Shown: piece after piece, positions 1 to 8,191 of the stretch | How positions within the stretch are numbered: the stretch's first letter is position 1 | Layout of the letters: each line of letters opens with the position of its first letter | Source: CAYRGQ01 sp964444885 | GTDB taxonomy: Bacteria > Bacteroidota > Bacteroidia > Sphingobacteriales > Sphingobacteriaceae | Assembly: GCA_964444885.1 (NCBI GenBank) | Contig: CAYUIZ010000059.1 | Coordinates: forward strand, 1-18,365 | DNA length: 18,365 bases | Reading direction: 5' to 3' | The notes under the pieces: generated by a model | What the model was told of the DNA's origin: nothing | The model's input: only the letters and a program-made list of their open reading frames with translations | Database searches by the model: none | Made by a program: the position numbers and the translations under genes

Positions 1-965
1 TAAGCCGTAGCGTAGAGCAATACCGCACTAGCGGAGCTCTCGCCAATGGCTAAGATCGCAAACAGCATGTAGCCGGCGTGCGAGATACTCGAATAGGCGA
101 GCATCCGCTTCACGCTCTGCTGCGCCACCGCGGTAATGTTGCCAATAAATAAGGTCAGGATAGCCATGACCAGCAAAACCGGCACCCAGAAATCCTGGAG
201 CGGCGTGAAACAGTACAGGAAGATGCGCAGGAAGGCGGCAAAGCCAGCCGTTTTGACCACCGTGCTCATAAACGTCGTGATCAGCACGGGCGCACCCTCG
301 TACACGTCTGGCGTCCAGAAATGGAAAGGGGCAACGCCTACTTTGAATGCCAAGCCTACCAGCAGCAACAGGATACCGCCGTAGAACAAAGGTGATACCG
401 ACTGCGGGTTATCCACCAGATACGCCCGGATTTCGGACAAGTCAAACGACCCGGAAGCACCGTAAAGCAGCGCCATCCCGAAGACGAGGAATCCCGTCGA
501 AAACGCGCCCATCAGAAAATACTTCAGCGCGGCTTCATTGGAGGAGAAGTCCTTTTTGCGGATACCGACCAGCACATACAGGGCTACCGACATGATCTCG
601 ACACCCATAAATAGCATCACCAAATGATGATAGGACGTGATCAACATAGCGCCTACGAGCGAAAACATCAGCAACGCGTAATATTCGCCTACGTTTTTGT
701 TAGACCGGTCGAAATAATCCCGTAGCAACACAAAAACCAAGGCAGTCAGTGCCACGCACACCGTAGAAAACGCAATCGAAAACCGGTCGAACAGCACCAT
801 GCCGTGAAACAGCGGCGCAGCCTCCCCAGTCCAATCGAGCAAGCCGAGTACCAGCACGGCACCCAAACCTAAAAGGCTGACGGGCAACATAGCCCGGTTG
901 GCCTTGAACAAGCCAAGGTATAAAACTAATATGGCTAATAAAGACAGCGTGACGATCGCAACCAT
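1..965 (-). CDS. nuoN: NADH-quinone oxidoreductase subunit N, C-terminal part cut by window edge
   Basis: Antiporter-like membrane subunit of complex I, which helps couple NADH:quinone electron transfer to proton pumping in the inner membrane. I translated the minus strand from the ATG at 963-965 and it stays open for 321 codons to the left edge, so the C-terminal part of this subunit is missing. The protein is strongly hydrophobic. It contains MGVE (Glu123), FKVGVAPFHFWTPDVYEGAP (from about residue 207, Lys208) and VVKTAGF (Lys238), which match the conserved Glu and Lys residues of NuoN proton channels. The motif VKRMLAYSSISHAGYM follows near residue 285. It is the last gene of the nuo operon in view, 124 bp downstream of nuoM, a longer gap than most in the operon. 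The start is chosen because the N-terminus MVAIVTLSLL begins a normal first helix. Confidence 0.95.
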   Translation of the reverse strand, partial: MVAIVTLSLLAILVLYLGLFKANRAMLPVSLLGLGAVLVLGLLDWTGEAAPLFHGMVLFDRFSIAFSTVCVALTALVFVLLRDYFDRSNKNVGEYYALLMFSLVGAMLITSYHHLVMLFMGVEIMSVALYVLVGIRKKDFSSNEAALKYFLMGAFSTGFLVFGMALLYGASGSFDLSEIRAYLVDNPQSVSPLFYGGILLLLVGLAFKVGVAPFHFWTPDVYEGAPVLITTFMSTVVKTAGFAAFLRIFLYCFTPLQDFWVPVLLVMAILTLFIGNITAVAQQSVKRMLAYSSISHAGYMLFAILAIGESSASAVLLYATA

Positions 966-1052
966 GTTCTATATATTATTCTTAATCACTCTCTTCGGAA
1001 ATCCCCCTACTTACCTTTATTCCGTTTCTCCGATCGAGATTATATCTGTTCC

Positions 1053-1068
1053 CGGGTATTGATACCCG
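1053..1068. other. Intercistronic hairpin between nuoM and nuoN
   Basis: CGGGTA and TACCCG form a perfect 6-bp stem around a TTGA tetraloop in the 124-bp gap between the nuoM stop and the nuoN start. On the transcribed (minus) strand it is followed by GGAACAG, not a T run, so it does not look like an efficient intrinsic terminator. It could be an mRNA processing or stability element that separates nuoN from the rest of the operon, or it could be chance. The rest of the gap shows no recognisable promoter. Confidence 0.4.
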
Positions 1069-1089
1069 CTTAAATTTTTAACAATTCCC

Positions 1090-2544
1090 TTATTGGGCTA
1101 CTAATTGTACACTGTCGACCAACGCCGTGACGGCCGCTTCTGATAAAGCCAGCAACGGTTGTGGATAAACACCAATGCCAATCACCAGCGCCGTGATAAT
1201 ACCCAGCACAACCAGCTCGGTTCCCTTGGCGTCCGCAAACGACGCAGTGCGTTCGGTCACCTCCCCCAGCATGGTCTTTTGGTACATCCGCAACAGATAG
1301 ACCGCGCCCAGGATGAGCGTGAGCCCGCCAAACACCGCGTACCATATACCAAAATCGTAGATACCCAATAGTAACAGGAACTCACCGATAAATCCGTTGG
1401 TCAGCGGCAGCCCGACTGCGCCCATCACAATGATCAAAAACGCGATGGCCAACTTAGGCGCCGGCTTGGCTATCCCGCCCATATCGCTCATTTGTTGCGA
1501 ATCGAGGCGGCGGATAAGAATGTCAAGCACGAAAAACAAGCCGACTACGTTAATACCGTGGTTCACCATCTGAACCATTGCGCCCTGCAAGCCCTGCACG
1601 TTCCACGCAAACACACCTGCACCAATCAAACCGACGTGCGCGATGGACGAGTAGGCAACCAGACGCTTCACGTCTTGCTGCTTAAACGCAATAATCGACG
1701 CATACACAACTCCGATGACGCATAAGACCATCGCCAGTTGCCAATAAGCCGCTACGCCAAGGGGAGCAACCGGAATCAGCCAGCGGATAACGCCGTACAC
1801 CCCCATCTTCAGCATGATACCCGCCAGCAACATGGTGCCCGCCGTGGGCGCCACGGTATACGTATCGGGCTGCCAGGTGTGGAACGGAAAAATCGGCATC
1901 TTGATCGCAAACGCGAGGAAGAACGCCCAGAATATCCAACGCTGCGTAGCCCCGTCCAACGCAAGCTGGTAGAACGACTGCAGGCTGTAATCGCCGCCGG
2001 GCGTCTGCAGATGCAAGTAGATAATCGCCACCAGCATCAGCAAGCTACCGAAGAATGTGTAGATAAAAAACTTGATGTTGACCCGTATGCGGTTCTCGCC
2101 GCCCCAAAGCGCGCAGATAAAATAAATGGGGATCAGGGCCACTTCCCAACCGATGTAGAAGGCAAAGGCGTCCAGCGCCGTGAACACCAACAACAACCCA
2201 GCTTGCATAAACAACACCAAGGCGTAGAAATTGCCCCGGTAAGCATAGCTGAAGGAAGCTAAGATAATCAACGGCACCAAACCATTCGTCAGCAAGACGA
2301 GTGGCAAGCTGATTCCATCGATGCCTACATGAAAGTTGATGCCCAACGCGGGTATCCACGCGAAGTTCTGCTCAAACTGCATGGTAGCGTCCGGCACAAA
2401 ATTCACCACGAAGGGAATTGTCGCCACAGCCGTCACGAGGGCAAACAATAACGCCAACATCTTGGCCGGCTTGTTTTGTCTGACAAAAGCAAGCACCAAG
2501 GCCCCGGCTATCGGAAGTAAGAGGAGTATAAGTAAATTGTCCAT
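1090..2544 (-). CDS. nuoM: NADH-quinone oxidoreductase subunit M
   Basis: Antiporter-like membrane subunit of complex I, one of the three Mrp-related proton-channel subunits. The protein has 484 residues, normal for NuoM, and is almost entirely transmembrane helices. Functional residues of the family are in place: Glu134 in YIGWEVALIP, Lys215 in AFAIKMPIFPFHTWQPD, Lys246 in GIMLKMGVYG and Glu388 in NGFIGEFLLL. The DVKRLVAYSSIAHVG motif at about 291-305 is typical of the antiporter-like subunits. The ATG at 2542-2544 lies 22 bp after the nuoL stop, consistent with co-transcription. Nothing looks truncated or rearranged. Confidence 0.97.
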   Translation of the reverse strand: MDNLLILLLLPIAGALVLAFVRQNKPAKMLALLFALVTAVATIPFVVNFVPDATMQFEQNFAWIPALGINFHVGIDGISLPLVLLTNGLVPLIILASFSYAYRGNFYALVLFMQAGLLLVFTALDAFAFYIGWEVALIPIYFICALWGGENRIRVNIKFFIYTFFGSLLMLVAIIYLHLQTPGGDYSLQSFYQLALDGATQRWIFWAFFLAFAIKMPIFPFHTWQPDTYTVAPTAGTMLLAGIMLKMGVYGVIRWLIPVAPLGVAAYWQLAMVLCVIGVVYASIIAFKQQDVKRLVAYSSIAHVGLIGAGVFAWNVQGLQGAMVQMVNHGINVVGLFFVLDILIRRLDSQQMSDMGGIAKPAPKLAIAFLIIVMGAVGLPLTNGFIGEFLLLLGIYDFGIWYAVFGGLTLILGAVYLLRMYQKTMLGEVTERTASFADAKGTELVVLGIITALVIGIGVYPQPLLALSEAAVTALVDSVQLVAQ

Positions 2545-2566
2545 TTATCGTTGTAAAACGTCTTAT

Positions 2567-4486
2567 CTATTGGCTAAAAACACCATACAAAAGCAGGGCA
2601 ATAACCCCGATGACCATCCCGAAAATATAGAAACCTACGTTGCCCGTCTGCAAGAGGCGAAGACCTTTGCCCGATTCTGACGGACTGCCTCCTAATACGT
2701 TGACAAGCCCATCGATCACCGACCGATCCACCACCCGATAAAAGAAAACCGACAGCTTGTTGAGCGGCTTGACGATTATGGCGTCATAGATTTCATCAAC
2801 ATAAAACTTGTTGTAGGACCAGCGAGCCAGCGTGGTTCGTTCTGCTGCGTCCGGCACGGGCACATGCTTTCCTTTCACGTAGCGGTTATATGCCAGCACA
2901 GCCATCACTACCGCCGCCAGAGCCGACACGCCCATCAGGATGTATTCCGTGCTGTGGTCAGGCAATACGGCTCCCGTGCGTGCATTCCCGTCCGCAAAAA
3001 CGGGATCAAGGAACCCGGCTAACCAGTGGTTGCCACCCAAAGCCGAAGGCAGGTTCAGCACACCGCCGACTACCGACAGCACGGCCAGCACGATCAGGGG
3101 TATCGTCATCGTGGATGGCGACTCATGCAAATGGCTCGCCTGTGCCTGCGTTCCGCGGAAGGAACCGAAGAACGTCAGGTACAGCATCCTGAACATATAA
3201 AACGCGGTAAACAGCGCACCGATCAGGCCCAGCACCCACAGCAAGGTATTATTGCCAAAGGCGTACGCCAAAATCTCGTCTTTGGAGAAGAAACCGGAGA
3301 GCGGCGGAATGCCCGAAATAGCAATCGTGCCAATCAGCATCGTCGCATAGGTTATTGGCAAATGCTTTTTCAGCCCGCCCATGTTGCGCATGTCCTGCTC
3401 GTTGCTCATCGCGTGAATCACCGATCCAGCGCCCAGGAACAAGAGTGCCTTAAAAAAAGCATGGGTGAGCACATGGAAAAACGCACCCGTGAACGCGCCT
3501 ACGCCCAAGCCCAAGAACATATACCCCAACTGGGAAACCGTTGAGTAGGCCAGTACCTTTTTAATATCATTCTGCGTAACCGCAATGGCCGCGGCCAACA
3601 GGGCTGTAGCCACGCCGACAATCGCAATCACATTCATGGTCACCGGCGACAGGGCAAAAAGGATGTTCGAGCGTGCAATCATGTAGATGCCCGCCGTCAC
3701 CATCGTAGCGGCGTGGATAAGTGCCGACACGGGCGTGGGGCCAGCCATGGCGTCGGGGAGCCACGTAAACAACGGAATCTGTGCCGACTTGCCCGTTGCC
3801 GCCACGAAGAGCAGCAGCGTGATCAGCAAGATGACGCCATCACCGCCCGCCATGTTCGACGCGACAGGGAAAATACCGCCAAACTCCAGCGTTCCGAACA
3901 CGCCAAACAACAGGAATACCGCAATGAGAAAACCCAAATCGCCGATCCGGTTCATGACAAATGCCTTTTTCGCTGCACCGGCGTACGAGCTATTCTTAAA
4001 CCAAAATCCGATAAGCAAGTACGAACACAAGCCCACGCCTTCCCAGCCGATAAACATGACGACGTAGTTGGAGCCGAGCACCAACAACAGCATGAAGAAT
4101 ACAAACAGATTGAGATAAGCGAAGAATTTCGCGTATCCGGGATCGTTTTTCATGTATCCGATCGAATACACATGAATCAAAAATCCGATACCAGTGACGA
4201 TCAGGAGCATGATAGCACTCAACGGATCGACTAAAAACGAAAGGGAAACATCCAGCGAACCCGCGCTAAACCAGTCGAATATCGGCTGGGTAAAGGATGC
4301 GTTCGCATTGGCCTGCCGGGCGGCGTACACTTCCGAAAACACGCCACAACTCAACAAGAAAGACGCCAATACCGTCCCGCTGCCGACCCAGCTCACGACT
4401 GGGTTAGGCAAAGCGTTCCTCCCTAGGCCATTGACAACAAAACCGGCCAAGGGCAGTAAGGGAATCAACCAAATTAAATCTATCAT
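2567..4486 (-). CDS. nuoL: NADH-quinone oxidoreductase subunit L
   Basis: The distal antiporter-like proton-channel subunit of complex I. In this family it carries a long amphipathic lateral helix along the membrane arm. The length of 639 residues is normal. Conserved elements are Glu149 in FIGWEGVGLCSYLLIGFW, Lys233 in ATGKSAQIPLFTWLPDAM, His258 in SALIHAATMVTAGIYM, NDIKKVLAYSTVSQLGYM near 307, and SGFFSKDEIL near 400. The C-terminal part (roughly 530-600, with ARWSYNKFYVDEIYDAIIVKP) fits the start of the lateral helix, and a final helix follows (FGMVIGVIALLLYGVFSQ). The gene starts 96 bp after the nuoK stop and ends 22 bp before nuoM. Confidence 0.97.
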   Translation of the reverse strand: MIDLIWLIPLLPLAGFVVNGLGRNALPNPVVSWVGSGTVLASFLLSCGVFSEVYAARQANANASFTQPIFDWFSAGSLDVSLSFLVDPLSAIMLLIVTGIGFLIHVYSIGYMKNDPGYAKFFAYLNLFVFFMLLLVLGSNYVVMFIGWEGVGLCSYLLIGFWFKNSSYAGAAKKAFVMNRIGDLGFLIAVFLLFGVFGTLEFGGIFPVASNMAGGDGVILLITLLLFVAATGKSAQIPLFTWLPDAMAGPTPVSALIHAATMVTAGIYMIARSNILFALSPVTMNVIAIVGVATALLAAAIAVTQNDIKKVLAYSTVSQLGYMFLGLGVGAFTGAFFHVLTHAFFKALLFLGAGSVIHAMSNEQDMRNMGGLKKHLPITYATMLIGTIAISGIPPLSGFFSKDEILAYAFGNNTLLWVLGLIGALFTAFYMFRMLYLTFFGSFRGTQAQASHLHESPSTMTIPLIVLAVLSVVGGVLNLPSALGGNHWLAGFLDPVFADGNARTGAVLPDHSTEYILMGVSALAAVVMAVLAYNRYVKGKHVPVPDAAERTTLARWSYNKFYVDEIYDAIIVKPLNKLSVFFYRVVDRSVIDGLVNVLGGSPSESGKGLRLLQTGNVGFYIFGMVIGVIALLLYGVFSQ

Positions 4487-4582
4487 GTTTGTTATTGTCT
4501 ATTCAAATTCTTCGGGCCTCCATCCTGCCCACTTGCACGCCCCGCCCGTTCTAATGCTTGTTCTTAATCTCCCTCAGCTAGC
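4487..4582 (-). other. Spacer between nuoK and nuoL with a G-rich core on the coding strand
   Basis: This 96-bp gap is long for an operon in which most neighbours are separated by 0-70 bp. Read on the transcribed strand it contains GGGCGGGGCGTGCAAGTGGG, then an A-rich segment just before the nuoL ATG. There is no open frame of useful length and no clear TAnnTTTG promoter element. The A-rich stretch upstream of the ATG is a common initiation context in Bacteroidota, and no Shine-Dalgarno sequence is obvious. Confidence 0.3.
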
Positions 4583-4912
4583 TTACCACCTGAGCCTATT
4601 GAGCGCGTTGATATCAATCGAGCGGGTATTGCGGTAAACCATGACGATGATGGCCAGCCCCACAGCGACCTCAGCCGCAGCCAGCGCCATCACAAACAAC
4701 ACGAAGGCTTGCCCCGCGGGATCGTTGCTATAGGCCGAAAAAGCGACTAACAGCAGGTTGACCGAATTGAGCATCAGCTCAATTGACATCATGATGATGA
4801 TGACGTTGCGCCGCGTGAGTGCCCCTACCACGCCAATGGTGAAAATTATACTGCAAAAAAGCAGGTAATGGTTTAGCGGAACGCCCTGAATACTGGTTAT
4901 TAGATTATCCAT
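4583..4912 (-). CDS. nuoK: NADH-quinone oxidoreductase subunit K
   Basis: Small membrane subunit of complex I (the ND4L equivalent), with three predicted helices in 109 residues. The two membrane glutamates essential in this family are present: Glu45 in MSIELMLNSVNLLLVAFS and Glu81 in ALAAAEVAVGLAIIV. They are 36 residues apart, the same spacing as E. coli NuoK Glu36/Glu72. The start codon overlaps the nuoJ stop by one base (TAATG), which implies translational coupling with nuoJ. The short N-terminal extension before the first helix makes it slightly longer than the E. coli protein. Confidence 0.97.
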   Translation of the reverse strand: MDNLITSIQGVPLNHYLLFCSIIFTIGVVGALTRRNVIIIMMSIELMLNSVNLLLVAFSAYSNDPAGQAFVLFVMALAAAEVAVGLAIIVMVYRNTRSIDINALNRLRW

Positions 4913-5412
4913 TATACTTTCTTAGGATCTTTTTTTGCTAATAGTACAGCGCCGACCATCGCGGTCAACAGCAGGATCGACGAAATCTCGAAGGGAAGCA
5001 GGAACTCATTGAACAGCACTTGCCCCAGGGGCTTAGCCAGGCCAATGTCCGTTGCACCGGCATCACCCATCGGAGCCGACACCTCGATCAGACGCAACGC
5101 GCCGGCCAAGGTCACCAAAAAGCAGAGACCGGCGATTACACCCATAAACTTGACCAAGTTGGACTTTAGCGGTTCGGTGTCTTTGTTGAGGTTGAGCAAC
5201 ATCAGTACGAACAGGAACAAGACCATGATGGCCCCCATGTACACGATGAAGTTAACCGCCGCCAAAAACTGTGCATTCAACAAGATGTAGTGGACGGTGA
5301 ACGTGAAAAACGTGATCACCAAGTACAGGACGCTGTGAACCGGATTCTTCGTGAATATGGTCATTAACGCGAAGAATATAGACAAGAAAGCCACAAAATA
5401 GAAGATACTCAT
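4912..5412 (-). CDS. nuoJ: NADH-quinone oxidoreductase subunit J
   Basis: Membrane subunit of complex I (the ND6 equivalent), 166 residues with about five transmembrane helices. The first helix MSIFYFVAFLSIFFALMTIF and the conserved segment AVNFIVYMGAIMVLFLFVLML (about 53-73) identify it; this second helix corresponds to the TM3 pi-bulge region of the family. The C-terminus is short and basic (KKDPKKV). The gene overlaps nuoK by one base and begins 33 bp after nuoI. A run of seven A residues near the 3' end (coding strand, 4930-4936) encodes KK and does not disrupt the frame. Confidence 0.96.
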   Translation of the reverse strand: MSIFYFVAFLSIFFALMTIFTKNPVHSVLYLVITFFTFTVHYILLNAQFLAAVNFIVYMGAIMVLFLFVLMLLNLNKDTEPLKSNLVKFMGVIAGLCFLVTLAGALRLIEVSAPMGDAGATDIGLAKPLGQVLFNEFLLPFEISSILLLTAMVGAVLLAKKDPKKV

Positions 5413-5445
5413 ACGTTGTCTCGATTTAAATCGCTTTGCTTTGAA

Positions 5446-5967
5446 TTAGGCTAGTTGTTCTTTGCCGGTTTCCATGTCAAACTTGGGCTCCACCAGTTTG
5501 TCCTTGCCGTAGATAAAATCCTTGCGGAGGTAATCCGCGGTCACATGGGGACCATCCAGGTAGATGGCTTCCTTGGGACATGCTTCCTCGCACAAGCCGC
5601 AGAAAATACAGCGCAGCATGTTGATTTCGTACACGGCGGCATATTTTTCCTCGCGGTACAGATGCTCCTCTCCCTTTTGGCGCTCGGCAGCGATCATCGT
5701 GATGGCTTCAGCTGGGCACGACAGCGCACAAAGGCCACAGGCCGTGCAACGTTCCCTTCCGTCCTCGTCGCGCTTCAGCGAATGCTGCCCGCGAAAGTTT
5801 TTCGAGTACGGCCGGGTTTGCTCAGGGTATTTAACCGTAGGGATAGGCTTGAAAAAATGCCTCAGCGTGATGGCCATGCCTTTGAATATAGCGGGGAGGT
5901 ACATGCGCTCCCAGAAATTCATTGGCTTCTGCTCCAATACCTGCTTTCGGTTGGTTAGCGGCTCCAT
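5446..5967 (-). CDS. nuoI: NADH-quinone oxidoreductase subunit I, 2x[4Fe-4S] ferredoxin-like
   Basis: Peripheral-arm subunit of complex I that carries clusters N6a and N6b and passes electrons toward N2 in NuoB. The 173-residue protein has two complete ferredoxin motifs: Cys74-x2-Cys77-x2-Cys80-x3-Cys84-Pro and Cys120-x2-Cys123-x2-Cys126-x3-Cys130-Pro. The N-terminal stretch WERMYLPAIFKGMAITLRHF (about 19-38) is the amphipathic anchor helix usual in NuoI, and KYPEQTRPYSKNFRGQHSL matches the family's YPE...RFRG segment. It lies between nuoH and nuoJ in canonical order, with 47- and 33-bp gaps. Confidence 0.97.
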   Translation of the reverse strand: MEPLTNRKQVLEQKPMNFWERMYLPAIFKGMAITLRHFFKPIPTVKYPEQTRPYSKNFRGQHSLKRDEDGRERCTACGLCALSCPAEAITMIAAERQKGEEHLYREEKYAAVYEINMLRCIFCGLCEEACPKEAIYLDGPHVTADYLRKDFIYGKDKLVEPKFDMETGKEQLA

Positions 5968-6014
5968 ATCGTATTCCTCTCTTTTAGTTCACGCCCAAGG
6001 CGTGGATGTCTTTT

Positions 6015-7073
6015 TTAAAAATATCGGTCAAACAGCAAAGTGATCACGGCGGTCAGCACAATATTGGCAATCGCCAGCGGAATGAGCGTTTTCCATCCCA
6101 GATTCATCAGTTGGTCGTAGCGGAAGCGCGGGATTGTCCAGCGCACCCACATGAAGAAAAAGATAAACCCGAAAATCTTCAGGAAAAATGCCAGTACACC
6201 AATGATCGTAATCCAATTGGACGAGATGCCTTGCTCGGCAAAGTACGCGCCCAGCTCCACCATGAAGGGGAAGTTGTATCCACCAAAATACAATACGACC
6301 ATCAGCGCCGATGACACGAACATGTTGATGTATTCGGAGAACATGTACAAGCCCAGCTTCATGGACGAGTACTCCAGGTTGTATCCACCGATTAGCTCGG
6401 TCTCGCATTCAGGCAGGTCAAAAGGCACACGGTTGGTTTCAGCAAACGCACACACCAAAAAGATCAGGAACCCTAGGGGCTGCACCCATATGTTCCAGTT
6501 CACAAAGCCGGTCTGTTGCTCCACGATTTCTTTGAGCGACAACGACTGGGTCACCATCAACAGCGCGATCAAAGCCAACCCCATGGGCACCTCGTAGCTA
6601 ATGCTTTGCGATGCGGCACGCACGGCGCCCATCAACGAAAACTTGTTGTTAGAAGCCCATCCGCCTAGCATAATCCCGTACACGCTCAGCGCCACTACGC
6701 CAAACATGTACAGCACGGCCACGTTGATGTCCGCTACCTGCAAAGGAATGACGCGGTCGCCAATAACCAAGTCCTGCCCCCAAGGAATAACGGCACTGCC
6801 CACACAAGCCGTAATAATGGCAATGGTGGGACCTAGGATGAAGAGGGTCTTGTGTGCATGAGCTGGAATAATCTCCTCCTTAAAGAAGAATTTTCCGCCG
6901 TCGCACAGCGGTTGCAGAATGCCAAACGGGCCAGCACGGTCCGGGCCGTACCGATCCTGCATAAAGCCCGCCACTTTACGCTCGGCCAGGGTTGAATACA
7001 TCGCAATCACAAGCGTGATGACGAAGATAATCGTGACCAGTAAAAACTTTTCTATAACGAAGGCCAATTCCAT
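6015..7073 (-). CDS. nuoH: NADH-quinone oxidoreductase subunit H
   Basis: Membrane subunit of complex I (the ND1 equivalent) that forms much of the quinone-access channel and joins the peripheral and membrane arms. The 352-residue protein has the normal length and about eight helices. Highly conserved loops are present: ERKVAGFMQDRYGPDRAGPF (31-50), GGWASNNKFSLMGAVRAASQ (137-156) followed by SISYE, and AETNRVPFDLPECETELIGG (211-230). These carry the Arg, Glu and Asp residues of the quinone cavity. It starts 36 bp after the nuoG stop. Confidence 0.97.
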   Translation of the reverse strand: MELAFVIEKFLLVTIIFVITLVIAMYSTLAERKVAGFMQDRYGPDRAGPFGILQPLCDGGKFFFKEEIIPAHAHKTLFILGPTIAIITACVGSAVIPWGQDLVIGDRVIPLQVADINVAVLYMFGVVALSVYGIMLGGWASNNKFSLMGAVRAASQSISYEVPMGLALIALLMVTQSLSLKEIVEQQTGFVNWNIWVQPLGFLIFLVCAFAETNRVPFDLPECETELIGGYNLEYSSMKLGLYMFSEYINMFVSSALMVVLYFGGYNFPFMVELGAYFAEQGISSNWITIIGVLAFFLKIFGFIFFFMWVRWTIPRFRYDQLMNLGWKTLIPLAIANIVLTAVITLLFDRYF

Positions 7074-7109
7074 AGCTATACCTATCTGCTTATCTTGGGT
7101 TTATCTCTC

Positions 7110-8123
7110 TTACGACAATCTCTCCGTGCGCGAAAGCTGTTCCTTGTTTGCTTCCTGCAATTCGAGGTTTTTCTTGATAACCGGCGGCGGAGCCAATTGC
7201 TCGTAGTGGTTGGCCGAAATCACCGAGGTATTCTTTATTTTGCGCGGCCCTTCGATCGTCCAGTCCGAAGTTGCTTTTTTATCAAACCGGCACGTATTGC
7301 AGATAAACTCCTCCACCTCGCCAAATTCATCCTTGCGCGCCGTCACCCGAATCACTTCCTCGCCTTTGTACCATAGCGCTACCTTGCCGCTGCACGTCGG
7401 GCAGTCGCGATGCGCATCCACCGGCTTGGTAAACCAAACCCGGTTCTTGAAACGGTACGTCTTGTCTGTCAGCGCGCCTACAGGGCACACGTCGATCACG
7501 TTTCCTGAAAAATCGTTGTCAATAACGTTCTCGATATATGTGGAAATCTCCGCAGCATCGCCCCGGCCGATAACCCCGTGCACTCGTTGGTCGGTCAACT
7601 GGTCGGCCACGTAGACACAACGGTAACACAGGATGCAGCGCGTCATGTGCAACTGTACCTTGTCGCCGATATCAATCTTATCGAAAGTACGCCGCCTAAA
7701 TTCGTAACGGGTTGCCTCTACACCATGCTCGTACGACAAGTCCTGCAAATCGCACTCCCCCGCCTGATCGCAGATGGGGCAGTCCAGCGGGTGGTTGATC
7801 AGCAGAAACTCGACCACGCCTTTGCGCGCCTCGATTACTTCCGGAGAAGTGATGTTCTGCACTTCCATGCCGTCCATCACGGTAGTGCGGCAGGAGGCCA
7901 CTAGCTTAGGCATGGGGCGCGGGTCTTTTTCTGAACCCTTGCTTACCTTCACCAGGCAAGTACGGCACTTGCCTCCCGTACCCTCCAGTTTGGAGTAATA
8001 GCACATTGCCGGAGGAACAATATCCCCCCCTATCTGACGTGCGGCGTTCATGATCGTGGTGCCCGGGGCTACTTCCACCGGAATGCCGTCAATGATTACT
8101 TTGAATTTTTGGTCGTCGGCCAT
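7110..8123 (-). CDS. nuoG: Short NADH-quinone oxidoreductase subunit G lacking the molybdopterin-like domain
   Basis: Iron-sulfur subunit of the complex I NADH module that relays electrons from NuoF. At 337 residues it is far shorter than the roughly 700-900 residues of E. coli- or Thermus-type NuoG. Ligands visible: 2Fe-2S N1b at Cys41, Cys53, Cys56, Cys78; N5 at His111-x3-Cys115-x2-Cys118-x5-Cys124; N4 at Cys163, Cys166, Cys169 and Cys213. After these the protein has only a short segment resembling the start of the 4Fe-4S Mop domain, with CPTC (241-244) and CNTC (275-278), then ends in a charged tail. The stop is followed by only 36 bp before nuoH, so there is no room for a frameshifted remainder. 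Short NuoG is, to my knowledge, usual in many Bacteroidota. The start has a strong Shine-Dalgarno sequence. Confidence 0.93.
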   Translation of the reverse strand: MADDQKFKVIIDGIPVEVAPGTTIMNAARQIGGDIVPPAMCYYSKLEGTGGKCRTCLVKVSKGSEKDPRPMPKLVASCRTTVMDGMEVQNITSPEVIEARKGVVEFLLINHPLDCPICDQAGECDLQDLSYEHGVEATRYEFRRRTFDKIDIGDKVQLHMTRCILCYRCVYVADQLTDQRVHGVIGRGDAAEISTYIENVIDNDFSGNVIDVCPVGALTDKTYRFKNRVWFTKPVDAHRDCPTCSGKVALWYKGEEVIRVTARKDEFGEVEEFICNTCRFDKKATSDWTIEGPRKIKNTSVISANHYEQLAPPPVIKKNLELQEANKEQLSRTERLS

Positions 8124-8126
8124 GTT

Positions 8127-8133
8127 CCCTCCT
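8127..8133 (-). promoter_or_regulatory. Strong Shine-Dalgarno sequence for nuoG
   Basis: The transcribed strand reads AGGAGGG four bases before the nuoG ATG. A near-perfect Shine-Dalgarno motif is uncommon in Bacteroidota, where most starts (including nuoA and nuoL here) have only an A-rich upstream context. It fixes the nuoG start and may raise its translation. Confidence 0.6.
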
Positions 8134-8142
8134 ATTGCGTCC

Positions 8143-8174
8143 GAAGCGGGTGTCCTTGCGGCTACGCCTGCTTC
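8143..8174. other. Possible intercistronic hairpin between nuoF and nuoG
   Basis: GAAGC at 8143-8147 is complementary to GCTTC at 8170-8174. Pairing continues after one mismatch with two further G-C pairs, giving an imperfect stem of about eight positions around a 16-base loop. It occupies the 68-bp nuoF-nuoG gap and has no T run after it, so it is not a terminator. It may be chance. Confidence 0.25.
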
Positions 8175-8191
8175 TTCGTCGTTCTTAAAAA

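Noticed and set aside
1738..2262. 174-codon plus-strand open frame opposite nuoM
   Set aside because: It lies wholly antisense to a well-supported nuoM. Its translation is rich in Arg, His and Gln, typical of a shadow frame, with no domain or initiation signal.
3026..4234. Two plus-strand open frames of about 172 codons opposite nuoL
   Set aside because: They are antisense to conserved nuoL coding sequence, low in hydrophobic core and rich in Gln/His/Arg. Shadow frames.
5455..6043. Plus-strand open frames of 159 and 167 codons opposite nuoI
   Set aside because: They mirror the conserved nuoI sequence and overlap each other. No start context or recognisable motif.
7074..7110. Short NuoG caused by a frameshift or nonsense mutation
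   Set aside because: Only 36 bp separate the stop from nuoH, so there is no downstream remnant of the missing domain. The short form is the normal gene here.
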